Of a stretch of 64,000 nt of DNA, positions 1-14,551 are shown in pieces (the first letter of the stretch is position 1; the number at the start of each line of letters is the position of its first letter). The position numbers and the translations under genes are program-made. Below the pieces are notes generated by a model. The model saw nothing but the letters and a program-made list of their open reading frames with translations, ran no database searches and was not told where the DNA came from. Source of the DNA: Neocallimastix lanati (nom. inval.) (Eukaryota > Neocallimastigomycota > Neocallimastigomycetes > Neocallimastigales > Neocallimastigaceae). The stretch covers positions 667,501-731,500 of the forward strand of contig JACVTC010000024.1 in NCBI GenBank assembly GCA_016946835.1, given 5' to 3'.

Positions 1-1607
1 ACATTACTAGCACTGACTGTATTGGTTACTCCTGGAACTTGAACAGCAGCCGCTGAAGACACTTGGTTTAATGGATCATTTATACTAGCTTGTGTTACTG
101 CAGTGGTTACCGAAATAGATTGTGATTGAGATGGTGATGGTGGTAAGTTAGCAGTATTATCTAAATTTGCACTAACAGCATCAGTTGCTGCATTACTTGT
201 GTGGTTTAATGATTTTATCATTGTGTTTGATGGAAAATAAGAGGAACTAGAACTACTATCTACTATTGGGTTTTGAATACCTATTGGTGGTGGTAAAGCA
301 AATCTATTGTCTGAACAACTTTGATCTGAAGTTTCTTCAGATGTAGCTGTTGCATTTACTGCACCATTACTTTGACGTAAATGTTGATTTGATACAGGTG
401 ATGGAGGAATAGACTGATTACCACTTGAGCGACGAGAATGGTTATAAACAGCTGTTTGTGGATAAGCTTGTTGTGGAAGACGATTTGCTGAACGTGAGGT
501 TGGAGATACTGAATAACCTTGATAAACATTTCTAGCATGTGAGGTTGGTGATGGCGGTAAATATTGTTCTCTTCCATATGCCTGTCCTGCACCAATTCTA
601 TTTGGCATAAGTGGTGGACGTGCATATGGGTGGGATCGTTCAGCATAGTGATGATGACCTACTGCTGCACGGTAAGGATATCTATCAACACTCCAACCCT
701 CTACTTGTGGTGGAGTTGGTTGATTATCTAAATAACGTGGTGATGGTGCACGAGATTGATAATTTTGTGCATGTTGATATGAAGAATGTTGTGTTTGTTG
801 ATAATCATTTGAAGGAGGCGTACGATAATGAATATTATGTTGATACATTTCTCTTTCATAATCTGTTGCATTAGCAGTTGGTTGAACATTTACAATATCA
901 GTAGAAGGTAATGCAAGTGGTTGGTATTGAGCTTGTCTATGTGCTTGAGCAGCTTGTTGTCCTTCAATACCTCTAACATTTGGATCACAATAGAAATATC
1001 CCATTGATCCATTAACAGTTGGTACAGTTTCAGGAACAAATTCTGGATATAATTCACTTGGAATGCTTATACTAGTATATTCATGTAATTCTGATGGAAT
1101 AGGTAATCTTGCATTATCAAAATCTTCTCTTGAATAATATGAAACTAAATGTTGTCTTTTATTATTAGCAGTACAAATAGATAATGCTTTTTTTATTAAG
1201 CCATCCTCTTTTACACCCGAGGGAGCTTCTTCATTTCCAGAATTATTCATATTCTTTCTTTTACTTGTTGGTTCCATTTCCTTTATTATTATTATTATTA
1301 TTATATTTATAAATTTATATTAATATATATTATTTAAAAATAATTCTTTTAAATATTACTAATTATATACCTTGTATATTAAAAATGATCCATGAATTCT
1401 AGATGGTGACCAAGTTTTTCCATCTGTCCAACGTTTAATTCCTGATTCTTCTTCATCCCATATAAATACTGAACCCGAAACTACTTGGGATAAACGTTCA
1501 GATTCAGATAGACGTCTTTGAATACGTTTAAGCTTACCAATACGACATGCTTCAAATAAAAGTAAAGCATCATTAGTAGTTTGAACAAAACCGTAGAAAG
1601 TTTGCAT
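1..1607 (-). CDS. WOPR-domain (Gti1/Pac2 family) transcriptional regulator, C-terminus off the window
   Basis: Exon 1 is 1371-1607 and exon 2 is 1280 down to base 1, where the gene leaves the window. The 90 bp intron (1281-1370) has GT/AG ends in phase 0. Residues 1-79 match the first WOPR half: MQTFYGFVQTTNDALLLF, then an IQRRLSE block and VFIWDEEESGIKRWTDGKTW. Exon 2 carries the second WOPR signature, KRQHLVSYYSRED. After that comes a long Pro/Gln/Ser/Tyr/His-rich tail, typical of these regulators. WOPR proteins (Wor1, Ryp1, Gti1, Pac2) bind DNA and control morphological switching, sporulation or nutrient responses; the target here is unknown. An in-frame Met eight codons upstream (1631) is an alternative start. 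I chose 1607 because family members usually begin right at the METFYG-like motif. The upstream 6 kb holds no gene, so its promoter has room. The family call is firm; the ortholog is not. Confidence 0.93.
1281..1370 (-). other. Intron of the WOPR gene
   Basis: The donor reads AAG|GTATAT and the acceptor AATAAAG|GAAATGG on the minus strand. The intron is almost only A/T and contains a (TAA)n run. Removing it joins the two halves of the WOPR domain without a frame change. Confidence 0.85.
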
Positions 1608-1631
1608 TTTTACCACTATATATTTATTCAA

Positions 1632-2989
1632 TTTAAAAATAAATATTCATTAGCCTTATTTCTAATATATAACACGTTTTTAAATTTATTTGATCTATCA
1701 TAATGAACTTACGTTATACCAATATGTAAAACTAATTCTATATAGACTTGCTCTTTGATATTACTTAAAATATATTTGAAATATTAAAAAAAAATAATAA
1801 ACTATTTTGAAGTAATATTTAATTATGTTAAAAAGCAAGTATTGATTTTAAGCTACAAATTACACGTCTTGCTCTATATTTAATATTATATTTTGGTCAA
1901 AAAAAAATAAAAACAGTTTATATTAAATAAATAATTCTTTTCCTTTTTTTTTTTTTTTTTTTGATAATTTACAAATATTTACTATTTATAAATAAATTTT
2001 CTTTAATTATTGTATTGATTGAATAATAATAATTTTAATAAATAATTATACTATGATACGCATTAATTTATTATTTTTAAATATATATATAGTAATTTAT
2101 TCTATGATGAATATATGATAATTGATTTGTTTTTAAAAAAACTGCCTGAAATATTTTATATTATATGTAATTTTTTTTATGTTTTAATACATTATTCTTT
2201 TTTACATATAATTTCTATTATTATGTTATGGAATCATATTCCTATTTATATATTCAAGTATTGTTTAATTTATTTTCATATATAAACTTCTAATTATAAA
2301 TATTTATTTTAGCTTTTTATAAAAAAAAAATAATAATTATTAAAACAAATACTAAAAATTAAGTTTTTTTTTAAAATGAATATATATTTTATTTGTAATA
2401 ATAAATAAAAAAAGAAAAAAGAAAAAGAAAAAAAATTTATGAAATAAATTTTAAACTATTTTATTACACTTAAATTTTAATTATATAATTATATTATATT
2501 ACTAATATATTATAATTAACTGTAGAATATATAACTATATTTGTATATATTACGAATATAAAAATATTGACTTTAAACAAATGAAAATTTTATAGAAAAT
2601 TTTTTAAGTTTACTATATATTAGATTATAATTTAATTATATATTAATTTAATTTATATATGATTATATAACACAATATAGTCTAATATAAATCTATCATT
2701 TTACATATTACATTAAAATATACTAACAGATTATCGAAATATTTTTCTATTTACTATATATTTTATTTATATTTAATACGTATATTCCTGTTTATATAAA
2801 TATATGTTATTAAAATATATAAAATTAACTTTTTCTTTTTTAATATTATTTAATATATATATTATTTATTTATAATAATTTATGGATGAATTTATTTTAA
2901 TATAGTTCTAAACCTCTATTGCTCAATATAACTTATTTAATTATAATTATACTGTTTATACTGTTTAAATCATAATTATGGATATTGTT

Positions 2990-3061
<72 letters not shown>

Positions 3062-6000
3062 TATAAATAAAATAATATATGGATAATGGATATTTTTTAT
3101 TATTATTAAATTTAAAATTTTTTTTTTTTTTTTAATTTTTAATAGTGCTTTTTTTAGCATATATTTTTTAATTATTTATTTTTTTATGTAGGTATTTTAT
3201 TAATTTATTTGTTTGTTATCATTAATAATGTATTTTTCATAGTAATTATTCTCTTTCATTAAAATTATTATTATTATTATTATTATTATTATAGAATCGA
3301 TACTTTTTTTCTTAATTTATATAATTAATATTTATATAAATTTTTTATAATTACCTTTATAAATTTTCGTTACTTATTATTAGATATATTATTAGTTACT
3401 ATACACAATACCACTATGTTTTATTCTTTCACTAGCTTAATGTGTATATATTTTTTTTTGTTCTATGAAATTTTAATAATATAAAAATATATGTATATAT
3501 GTATATATATATGAATATAAAATAATCATTAATAACATGAATAAAATATTTAAAAATAATTTTTTATTATTAGTTATTTCTTTTTACATAAAACTATTAT
3601 TCATACTTCCATTATATTAAATATTTAATAATATCATAACTATTAATTTTAATTATATACAAATTAAAATATATACCTTTTAAATTAGAATAATTAATTA
3701 TTTATTTATATTATTAAGTTTTCGTATTTCCTTCAATTCAAAATATTTTATTTTATTATTACTTTTTCAATTAATATTTATATATATTGTTACTTTATAT
3801 TATATGTCTGTAACTTTTCTTATTTCATATAATATTTATTTGTATAATATAATATTGTTTTTATTTTCAAATTATTAGCTGTTTATTGAACTTTAAAAAT
3901 TATTATAAAAAACGAAATAAAAAAAAATAAAAAAGAAAAGAAAAAAAAATTATAAAAAGGAATATCTATTATATATATATGTAACTTTTATTTCACTAAA
4001 ATTCATCTACAAATTATGCTGTTTTTGTTTTATTAAAATTTAATTATTATTTAAACTTATATTAATAATAAAAATAAGCTATTTTATTAATATTATAATA
4101 TTAATTATGAAATTATTTACAATTTAATAATAAAAAAAATTTTTTTTTTTATTAATTATTTTTTTTTATATATAAAATATTTATTAATATTTCTAATTAA
4201 TAATTATTTAATAATTATAATATTAAAAAATTATAATTAATATTTAAATTGGTTTATTTTATTTAATTATTTAAATAAATTAGATTAATGGATTTTTATT
4301 AAAACTATTCAGTAAGAGTTAATAGGATTAATGCATAAATAAAATTTAAAAAGTATTAAAAAAAATAAATAATAATACATATATTATTTCAAATTTATTT
4401 ATTTTTTTTTTTTTTTAAATAATCAAAAATATATATATTTATATTAAAAAGTTTTTAATGATATAACAAAAAAATAACACACAATAGTATTTAAATATGA
4501 AAAAAGCTCAATAACTATATCTATAATGTTATAGTATTAAATATGATATAATACATAATTTGATACTAATGTTAAAAAATATAGTTTTGTTTATTAATAG
4601 TTCTACATTAATACATTATTTTATAATATATGACTATAATATCAATCAACTCTTTTAAATATATAAATATTTATATATTTTAAATTGAGTAAAAATGAGT
4701 TTACTAAGATTTATTAATTCTGTGTTAAATAAAATAAATACTTTAATTAAATACTATTATTATTATTATTATTATTTTTACTTTTAATATTATTAATATT
4801 TATATCATATATATATATATATTTTTTTTATTTTATTATTTTATTTTTTTTATTATTATTATTATTATTGTTATTATTATTTCTTTATTATTTATTATTT
4901 ATTATTTATTATTTTTAATTAAAAATTAAACTTATTAAAATTAAAAAAAAAAAAAATAAAATAAAATATAAAAAAAAAATAAAGAATAAAAATATTATTT
5001 ATTTATTAAAAATATATTTATAATTTAATAAAATATATAAACTATAAAATGTTTCAATATATATATATTTGCTATTTATTATATTGATAATATATGTATT
5101 AATTCAAAATTTTATATGGATATGTGAAAATTTTTAAAGATTTAAATAAAAAATTTTAATTAATAGTTTTATAGAATGAAAATAAGTTTTTTTAATTAAT
5201 AAAATATTTTAGTTTTAATTTTTTATTTTAAAACTTTTTATTTTTTAAATTATTATAATTGAATTTATAAAATTAAAAATATTTATAATTTAAAATTAAT
5301 AAATAAATAAGAATTATTAAGAAATATGTATATATATATAAAGAATTGATATAGTTAATTTTGATTTTTTTCTTAATTCTAAATTTATATATTGCTTTAT
5401 TTATTATTTCCTTAAAATTTTATTAAAATATTTATATATTTATTGTATTATCATATTAAATTTATTTGATTCTATACAATTCATATATTTCAATTATCTA
5501 TCAAAAATTAAATATAATCATTACCTATTAGTTAAAAATAATAATAGTAATTACTAAACTTTTCTATTGAATGAAAAAAAAAAAAAAAAAAAAAAAGATT
5601 ATTAATTTAATAACTTTAAATCCGGATCATTAGATTATATATTATATATTATTTCTATTATTTTAAATACCTTTAATAATTATATTTTCATAAAAAAAAT
5701 TCAAATAAGGAAATTAAACGATTTAAAATATATAAAAAAGATAATATTAATATTAAAACCAAAACACTATCTAAGTAAAAAAATTTACTAAAGTCAATAA
5801 TTTTATTAATTATTCTTATTTTTTTTATCATGTAAAACATAAAAAGTAATAAAAGTAAATCAGTAAATTTAAATGTATAAAATTATGTTTGCCTATTCTT
5901 CTGTAAATTTGATTTCTTGACAAAATAAGCAATTAAATAAAATATTTTAAGCTAAATAATAAAATATTCCTTTATATATATATATATATATATTTATACA

Positions 6001-6172
6001 TTTTTATTACTATTATTAATATTATACATTATATCTAGAATCAATTTAATTATTACTACATATTCTAAACTTCAAAATAATTGATATAATTGTAAATTAC
6101 AGAATTAATTATAGAATTACTATTTATAATTAAAAATATTATTGATAATTCAAATATATTGAATTTTAAAAA

Positions 6173-6206
<34 letters not shown>

Positions 6207-8060
6207 AAAAAAAATATTAAAGTTGAGCTATATTATTACAATACTATTACATTAAATTTAAAACATAATTATTTATTGAATTAACTTTGAATAAAAAAAA
6301 AAATTCATTATATTATATTTACATTATTACATTATGTTATATTTATATATTTATATTATATATTATTAAAAACTTTTTTTTAAAAAAAAAAAATTCCTAA
6401 TTATTTTCATGACAAATACAAATACTATGAAATATAGATTATACGGAACTCTCTAACTTTACATATTTTACATATAAAAATTATAATACTTTCTCTTAAT
6501 CTCACCAACATTTAAAATGAATTGATAATAAAATTAGAATATATATATTTTTAAAGATGAATTAAAAATCAATAAATAAATATTCTATTCATTTTTTTTT
6601 TTCTTTTTTTTTTTTTTAATATATATAAAATATTAACAATTAATTATGAATATATGAATATATTTATTTTAAGTGTAAAAAGTTAAAATATAATTAATAT
6701 AATAATTTAAAATTATATATAATTTTAATTTAATTAGATTTTAAAAAAGCGATAAAATAATGCTACAACATTTTTTTATATGGAAATAAACAATTAATAA
6801 GATTTTTTAATATAATGAGATGTGAATTTATTTAGCTGTAACTAAAATATTAAATACGTAATTTTATATCATTTACAATATAAACTATATATATCTATTT
6901 TTATTTATTTTTAACTATAAATATTATTTGATTTATATCTTTTTTAATAAACAAAAATAATTAATTTAAATTTAAAGTTTTAATATATATTTCTTATTTG
7001 TCTATTAACCATCCATCAAGTTAAGTAATATATATTCTATTTGATAATTTTAATTTCTATTTAGTAGATAAACTATAAATTTAATAATAAGCTAATAATA
7101 ATATAAATTTAATAATAAATAACAAATTTAAAAAAGACTATTAATATTTTTATATAATATATAAATTTATTACTAGAATTATGACAATATGAATATTTCG
7201 ATTAAATATTTTTTATATTGATATATACTTAAATTGAATTGCATAATTTTTTTTTATCTTTAATTTTATTATCAAAAAAAAAAAAGTAAAAAATATAAAA
7301 ATAAATAATTTCAATTATTCAGCATAAAATGTATTTATTTATTTATTTATTATAGTTATAAATTTCTATTATTTGTTTGTTTTGTTTTGTTTTTTATTAT
7401 TTTAGTTAAATATATATGCATTTATGTTTTTGAATTTTTTTTTTTTTTAAAAAAATATATATATATATAAATTCTGTTATGATTGATTAAACAAATTTTA
7501 AATATTAAAAAAGTTGAGTTTAAAAACTATAAAGTAATAATTTATTTATAATAATTAAAAAATAAATCCAATTCATTAATTAATCGAAATAAAAAAATAA
7601 TTTTTTAATGTCTAATATTAGGTATTCCCAAAAAAAAAATGAAAAAAAAAAAAAAGTGAATAATCTTTTTTTCATTATTATATCTATTTGAAAAAAAATA
7701 TTCTAGTCTTATAATTCCCAAAATTTCAGAAAATTAATAAAGTTATATTTTGTATTTCTTTTCCTAACTATATATTACCCTTAAATAAAACATGATAATT
7801 TATAAATGATTAAAACTTTTTTTTTATTATTCTATTATTTTTAGTGATTTACTTTAATTCATAAGTTACAAGTTATATTATTAATTTATTTATTTATTAA
7901 TATATTAATTATTTATTCATTTATTCATTTATTTATTCATTAGAATTAATACTATTGATTATTATGATTATGATTATTTATTATTATAAATTAAAAACTA
8001 ACTTTCAATTCTTAATATTTTTATTAAAAAAAAAATCATATTAAAAATATGTTTATTATA
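1632..8060. other. AT-rich gene desert, no gene seen
   Basis: About 6.4 kb of nearly pure A/T sequence. It holds poly(A)/poly(T) runs (for example 5577-5596 and 6178-6204), a (TTTA)n tract at about 2990-3060, (ATT)n at about 3268-3292 and 4755-4776, and (AT)n stretches. Every frame is dense in stops. I see no exon-like islands, tRNA or transposon termini. Confidence 0.7.
2990..3060. repeat. (TTTA)n microsatellite
   Basis: Uninterrupted tandem TTTA units, about 17 copies, within AT-rich intergenic DNA. Confidence 0.95.
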
Positions 8061-8068
8061 TTTTGAAT

Positions 8069-8237
8069 GATGTAGTTGTCAATAATATATATATATATTT
8101 ATATATATATGATGTAGTTGTCAATAATATATATATATATTTATATATATATGATGTAGTTGTCAATAATATATATATATATTTATATATATATGATGTA
8201 GTTGTCAATAATATATATATATTTATATATATATATG
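8069..8237. repeat. 42 bp minisatellite, four copies
   Basis: Four near-identical head-to-tail units, each starting GATGTAGTTGTCAATAAT and followed by an (AT)n-rich remainder. A 65-codon open frame runs through it only because 42 is a multiple of three and the unit lacks stops. It has no recognisable domain and no splice context, so I treat it as non-coding. Confidence 0.9.
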
Positions 8238-8260
8238 ATTATAGCAATAATTTATTTTAG

Positions 8261-9132
8261 AAAAATATGCTTTTTTAATAATAATAAAAAAAAAAAAAAA
8301 AAAAAAAAAGAAAAAAAGAAATCTTTAATGAATCAAATTAAAAAATAAAAATTATATAAAACATAAAAGTATTTAGATATTATAAAATTATAATTAAAAT
8401 AATGATATATATTTTAAACATATTTAAATTATTACAAAGTATTAGAATTTAGCATATTATTTACTTTAATATAAAAATTAAAATTAAAGTCTATATTCAA
8501 ATAAAAATTGGAGAAAATAATTTATAAAAAAAAAATTATTCATTTTTTTTATTATTATAGAATATAATAACTATAATTGACAACAAATAGGGAAATAGTA
8601 TTAAAGTCAAAATATTTATTTATGTAATTAACAAATTATTTAAATTAAAAATTTATAAAAATATACAACTAATTTAACTATGTATATTTCATATTTAAGG
8701 ATTAATATTAATTAAATTTTCAAAGCTTTAATATTATAAGATACACTAATTACGAAATAAAGTAAAATTTGTCCTTAAGAAAACAATATATTCATACATT
8801 TATTTTATATATTTATATTTATTAAAAAATTAAATATATATATTTATTGATCATTTATTTCAATAAAACCTTACTTCAATATTATACTTTTCGATATTTA
8901 TTTTTAATTAGTATAATTAATAATATTAAAATAATTATTCTTATATAATATAAATTAAATTAAAAATTCGTATATTCAATAAACCAATAATAGATGTATG
9001 ACCATTTTATTAATATAATTTTATCGAACAATTATTTATCAAATACTTTGTTACAATTACTTCAATATTTATGGAATTAAACATTAAGATAAATAAAATT
9101 ATTAATATTTATTAAAATTAATTTGATATTTG

Positions 9133-9182
<50 letters not shown>

Positions 9183-10890
9183 TTATTTGTTATATTTGAT
9201 TTTATTAATAATTTGTTAAAATAAGATATAATCAATTAATAAATTAAAGCAACTTTATTTTTAATTGAATTACCAAATAAACTTACTAAAGTCTATATAT
9301 GAATTTATTGTTTAAATATTAATTAAAAATTACAATTCAGTAAAATTAATTATATATAACATATGGATTTAATAGCTATTTTACATATTTTAATATAAAA
9401 AAATTTAATTATATCTTATGATATAATTCAGAACATTTTTTCTTATAATCTTTTTTTTAATTTTTTTTTTTTTTTTTTTAATTCATCATTAATATTAATT
9501 AAAAAACAAAGAATTTTTAACATATAATCATTTCAGTTAATAAAAAAATTTTTGAGTTATATAAAAAGAATATCTATTATTAATTAATAAAAATGAAAAA
9601 GCTTTAAAGTCATATTTTTATACAATACTATATAATTATTAACTTGAATTTGTAAAATTAAATAACACAAAATATATACATTAATAAAATACATATAATA
9701 TATAATACTCCTAATATATAAATTTTATATCAAAAGTCTTTAATTATAATAATTATTCTTTATGATATTTTTAAACTTTATAATATTATAATTGTTTAAA
9801 GTATTTCATAAAACATTTTCTGTTTGAGTGGTATAATTTTTAGTAGACATTAAATATATATACTCTTCATTTTTATAATTTTTAAATTTATTGGCCATTA
9901 TTAAAATATAAAAAATAAATTATTAGTATTTATATAAAAAAATTATATTTTGTAAATTTAAAAATATATATATATATATATATATAATAAGGAAAATTTT
10001 TTTTTCTTTGCATTTTTATCTTTTTTTTTTCCTTTTTTCCTTTTTCTTTTTGACTATAGAATTTTATAATACAATATAACTTTAATTGTAAATTTTAAAT
10101 TTAGGTTATTTCTATAATCATAATAATTATTTTTCATCATGAACTATAAGAATTTTATAAAAATTTTTTAATTATTAAAGAAATATATTAAAAAAGTATT
10201 TTGTTCTTATTTTTTTATTAAAAAAAAAATAGTAATAATAATATTAAATTTTAAAAAACAACAAAACTTCAATTAATATTAAAACATTATAATAAAATTA
10301 TTAAAAAAAATTCAATTTATTGATTATGAAAATAAAATATAATATTAGGAAATGAGCTTAATTTAAAATGAAATTTACATATTTTTCCCTTACTAATAAT
10401 AAAATAACATATATGTTTTACTTATTTTTATTAATCATATTAAAAAAATTTTCTTTTTATATCATTACAAAAAAGAATATTACTATTGAAGTATTATAAT
10501 ATTATAAATCATAAATGTTTTATTAATTAATAATAAAAGAAACTATTTATTTATTTAAATATATTAAAGCTTTAAAAATTATATAAAATTACAGTATAAG
10601 GAATATTTTAATATTTAATATTAATAGTATTAATTTTCATAAATGCATAATTTTTAATTTTATTAAATAAAAGAAAAAAAATTTTTTTTATATAAATATT
10701 ATTTTAATTAAAAAGATTAAAAAAAAAAAATCATATCATTTATATTTAAGGTTCAAATAAATATTGCTTTATTAATTAAAAAATTTAAATTAAAAAAAAT
10801 TTTAAAATTCATGGAGAAATAAAAAAAAAAAAAAAATTTCACTCCCATTTCATTTTATATATACATCTAATAAAAGTATATGTATAAGTA
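8261..10890. other. AT-rich intergenic DNA, nothing recognised
   Basis: Low-complexity A/T sequence with long poly(A) runs (about 9140-9177) and (AT)n tracts. No coding signal or dispersed element was recognised, apart from a possible leader of the repeat cluster that begins at about 10.84 kb. Confidence 0.65.
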
Positions 10891-13363
10891 AAATAAATAA
10901 TTACTTCCAGATAAATTATAACTAACCTGTATCATTTTTATCATTTAACATTAAGTAAACTAAAATATCATATTTTTATTAAATTTATTTTAAATTATTA
11001 AAAATATACTTAAATACTATCTTTAAAAAGTATTTTGTTCTAAATTCTTTAATGGAAATTCTAGTTTATAATATATATAAATTAATTCTAAAAATTATAA
11101 ATTAAGAAGAAGCTTTAATGAATAATATATATTCAGATGATTGAAAAACTTAATACATTAATAACAGTTAAATAAAAGTAATGAAATTAAATATAATATA
11201 AAATATATTAGTATTTTTCCTTATTAATTATAAAATAATATTATATATGATTTGATTGAATTTTTTATCAATCTAAATTGAAGTATTTTAAATTATAATA
11301 ATACAAAAAATATTACTTTTATTTATCTTATTAGTTATTATATTACTTTAAATTATATTTGTAACTATTTTATAAATTTTTAAAAAAGATACCTCTAAAT
11401 ATTTATTTAAAACTATTCCATTCATACAATAATGAAATATACAAAAAAAAAGAAAGAAGAATAATTATAAATTTATATTTTCTGTCATATAGTTTATAAT
11501 AAAATTTATTTAATAAATAATTAATATTATTAATATTTTATATTATCATCATCTGTCTTAAAATTTATAATTAATATACCAATATATCAATATATTATTT
11601 TTTTTTCATAATAATATTATTATATATACCAGCGGCATTTTAAGTTAATAGTTTATACTTTTGTAATAAAAAACTATATTTATGCTTATATATATATTAT
11701 TACTCATAGTATTTTTTTAATATATAAAAAAAAAATTAATTTTATATTATTTATTAAAATATTTTAAAATTTAAAATAATTTAAAAAAGGAACATAATAT
11801 TAAAAAAAAAAAAATACTAATTTTATATAATATTATTTATTAAAATATTTTAAAATTTAAAATTATTTAAAAAGGAACAAGTTAAATCAAAATTTATTTT
11901 ATTTCCCGTTCTACTATTTATATAAAATAAAATAAAAATATTTATTATAAATAAGAATAAATTATTATTTCCAGATAAATTTTAATTTGCCTATATCATA
12001 TTTGTCATTAACTTTTAAAAAAAAAATCATATTTTAATTAGATTACTTTAAATTAATAAAAAAGCATATTTAAAAAGTATATTTACAAAGTATATTTAAG
12101 AAGTATATTTAAAAAGTATTTATTTTATTCTAAATCTTTTAATAGAAATTCCAATTTTAAATATATATAAATTAATAAAAGTTATATATTGAATAAAAGC
12201 TTTAATAAAAAATATAATTAGTTATCAATAAAAAAAGAAATAATAAGACAATTGGGATATTTTATATATATATATATATATATTATTTCTTAATTAAAAA
12301 ATGAATTATTTCAAGATAAATTAAAATTAGCCTATATATTTTAGTCATTAACTTTAAAGAAACTAAATACCATATTTTCAATAAAATTATTTTAAATTAT
12401 TAAAAAAGCATATTTAAAAGTATATTTTGTTTTTAATCCTTTAATAGATATTCTAATTTATAATATATTTATATATAGGTTTATACTAAAAATTTAAGTA
12501 AAAACTGTCTCATAAGTTAATATTTTTTTTTTATAAAACTTAATAATTATATAATATATATATGTTATTACTGGTGTTATTTCTCATATAGTGTAGTATA
12601 TTATATTTAAATAAATTAATTAAAACAAAACAAATAAATATAAAAGCTTAAAAAAATATTTTTTTCTTTACTTTTATCTTAATTTTTTATTTTAAAAGAA
12701 TATCTTAATTATTACAAATCAATGTTAATTAATAAAATAATTAAATAGATATATATATATATAATAAATTCAAATAAAATTTCATCTACATTCTACACTT
12801 TATATAAAAAAGAATAAAATATTTATTTATTAATTTATAAATAAGTATTTATCTTCAAATAAACTGTAACATTTTTATCAATAACTTTAAAAAAAAATAT
12901 TATTTTACATTATTAAAAAAAAAAAAAACATATCAAAAAAGTATATTTAAAATGTATTTTGTTTTAAATCTTTTAATAAAAATTCTAATTTAAGTATATA
13001 TATACCAAAAACAATAAATTAAATAAAAGCTTTAATAAATAATATTTTTTTTTTATCATATTTGAATTATAAAAATAAAAAATAAAAATAAACTTACTTA
13101 AAAAGTTTATTTAAAAAGTCTTTTATTCTAAATCTTTTAACAAAAATTCCAATTTACAAAAATATATACATAAATTAATATAAAAAATTAAAAATTCAGT
13201 ATAGGCTTTAATGAATAATATAATTTAATTATTAAAAATTCAATATATTAATAAAAAAAAAATAAAAATAAAGTAAAAATATAAAATAAATATAAAAAAT
13301 AAAATAATTAGGTTATATTTCATGAATTTTTAATATTTCCTTATAAATTATAAAAAAATATAT

Positions 13364-13809
13364 AACTTTTTTTACTATATTTTTATCATTTTAGATATAA
13401 AACTTGTTTTACTATATTTTTATCATTTTAGATATAAAACTTGTTTTACTATATTTTTATCATTTTAGATATAAAACTTGTTTTACTATATTTTTATCAT
13501 TTTAGATATAAAACTTGTTTTACTATATTTTTATCATTTTAGATATAAAACTTGTTTTAATATATTTTTATCATTTTAGATATAAAACTTGTTTTACTAT
13601 ATTTTTATCATTTTAGATATAAAACTTTTTTTACTATATTTTTATCATTTTAGATATAAAACTTGTTTTACTATATTTTTATCATTTTAGATATAAAACT
13701 TGTTTTACTATATTTTTATCATTTTAGATATAAAACTTGTTTTACTATATTTTTATCATTTTAGATATAAAACTTGTTTTACTATATTTTTATCATTTTA
13801 GATATAAAA
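13364..13809. repeat. 37 bp minisatellite, about twelve copies
   Basis: Near-perfect tandem units containing CTATATTTTTATCATTTTAG and ATATAAAACTTG. The few differences (a G-to-T change in the TTG, one C-to-A in the ACTAT) are confined to single units, which indicates recent expansion. The unit contains the TTTTATCATTT words of the surrounding decayed repeat, so it may have arisen from it. Confidence 0.95.
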
Positions 13810-13934
13810 TATTTTATTTTATTTTATTACATAAAATATTATTAATTTTTTTTTTCATTATATTAGTGATTATTTAATTTATATTTGTAATCATTTTTTG
13901 AATTTTTTTTTTAAAGTTTTTTATATTTTTTTTA

Positions 13935-14360
13935 GACTGGGATTAACGAGAGGGAGGACAATAGGGCCTCCAGTCTCTCCCTTAAACGTATCATACACTC
14001 ATTGGATTCTTCGTCAAACCGTTTCGACATCGAAAGGGCTTCTCTCTAATCAAAACTAATATGAAATACATTTCCTATATCCCGTTTTATGCAACGGACT
14101 TCTTTTCAGTGATCTCTTGAACCATCATCGAGGGAGGAACAACAACACTAATCCTCTCACAGATCAAGTGATCTCTGCACTAGTAATTATATAGTCTAGC
14201 AACAGAAATACCTAGAATGGCGAGCGAACATCAACTTCATTAATAGTGGACAACACCAGAGGATGAAAATCACCCCCAAATAAATTCAGGATGTAGTCGC
14301 ATGGTTAATCCAGAAACCTTATATGCGTTAGTCACAAGTACTAACCACCACTATAAAAAC
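13935..14360 (-). mobile_element. SINE-like retroelement family A, copy 1
   Basis: A GC-richer island of about 425 bp. On the minus strand it ends AATCCCAGTC followed by a TAAAAAAAA tail. It aligns along its whole length with 26738-27147 (plus strand) and in part with 43573-43815 (minus). Shared words include GATACGTTTA, TTCTTTTCAGTRRTCTCTTGA, GGATGAAAATC and AAATTCAGGA. There is no open frame of useful length. The A-tail and scattered copies fit a non-autonomous retroposon. Confidence 0.75.
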
Positions 14361-14520
14361 TATAAAGACGTTTTTTATAAGTAACTATAGATATATAGAT
14401 TTAGAATCATTTCATTCATATAATATAATATAATATAACTTTCATAACTTTGTTAAATATTAATCTTTATATATATATCATCATCATCTTTCTAAAATTT
14501 ATAGTTAATATAACCTATAT

Positions 14521-14551
<31 letters not shown>

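Noticed and set aside
611-874. Open frame on the plus strand within the WOPR gene
   Set aside because: Shadow of the His/Gln/Pro-rich minus-strand coding sequence.
8063-8260. 65-codon open frame of repeated DVVVNNIYIYLYIY
   Set aside because: It is the translation of a 42 bp minisatellite and has no domain, splice sites or non-repeat coding sequence.
13364-13809. Possible CRISPR array
   Set aside because: The 37 bp units are contiguous with no unique spacers, and there are no cas genes.
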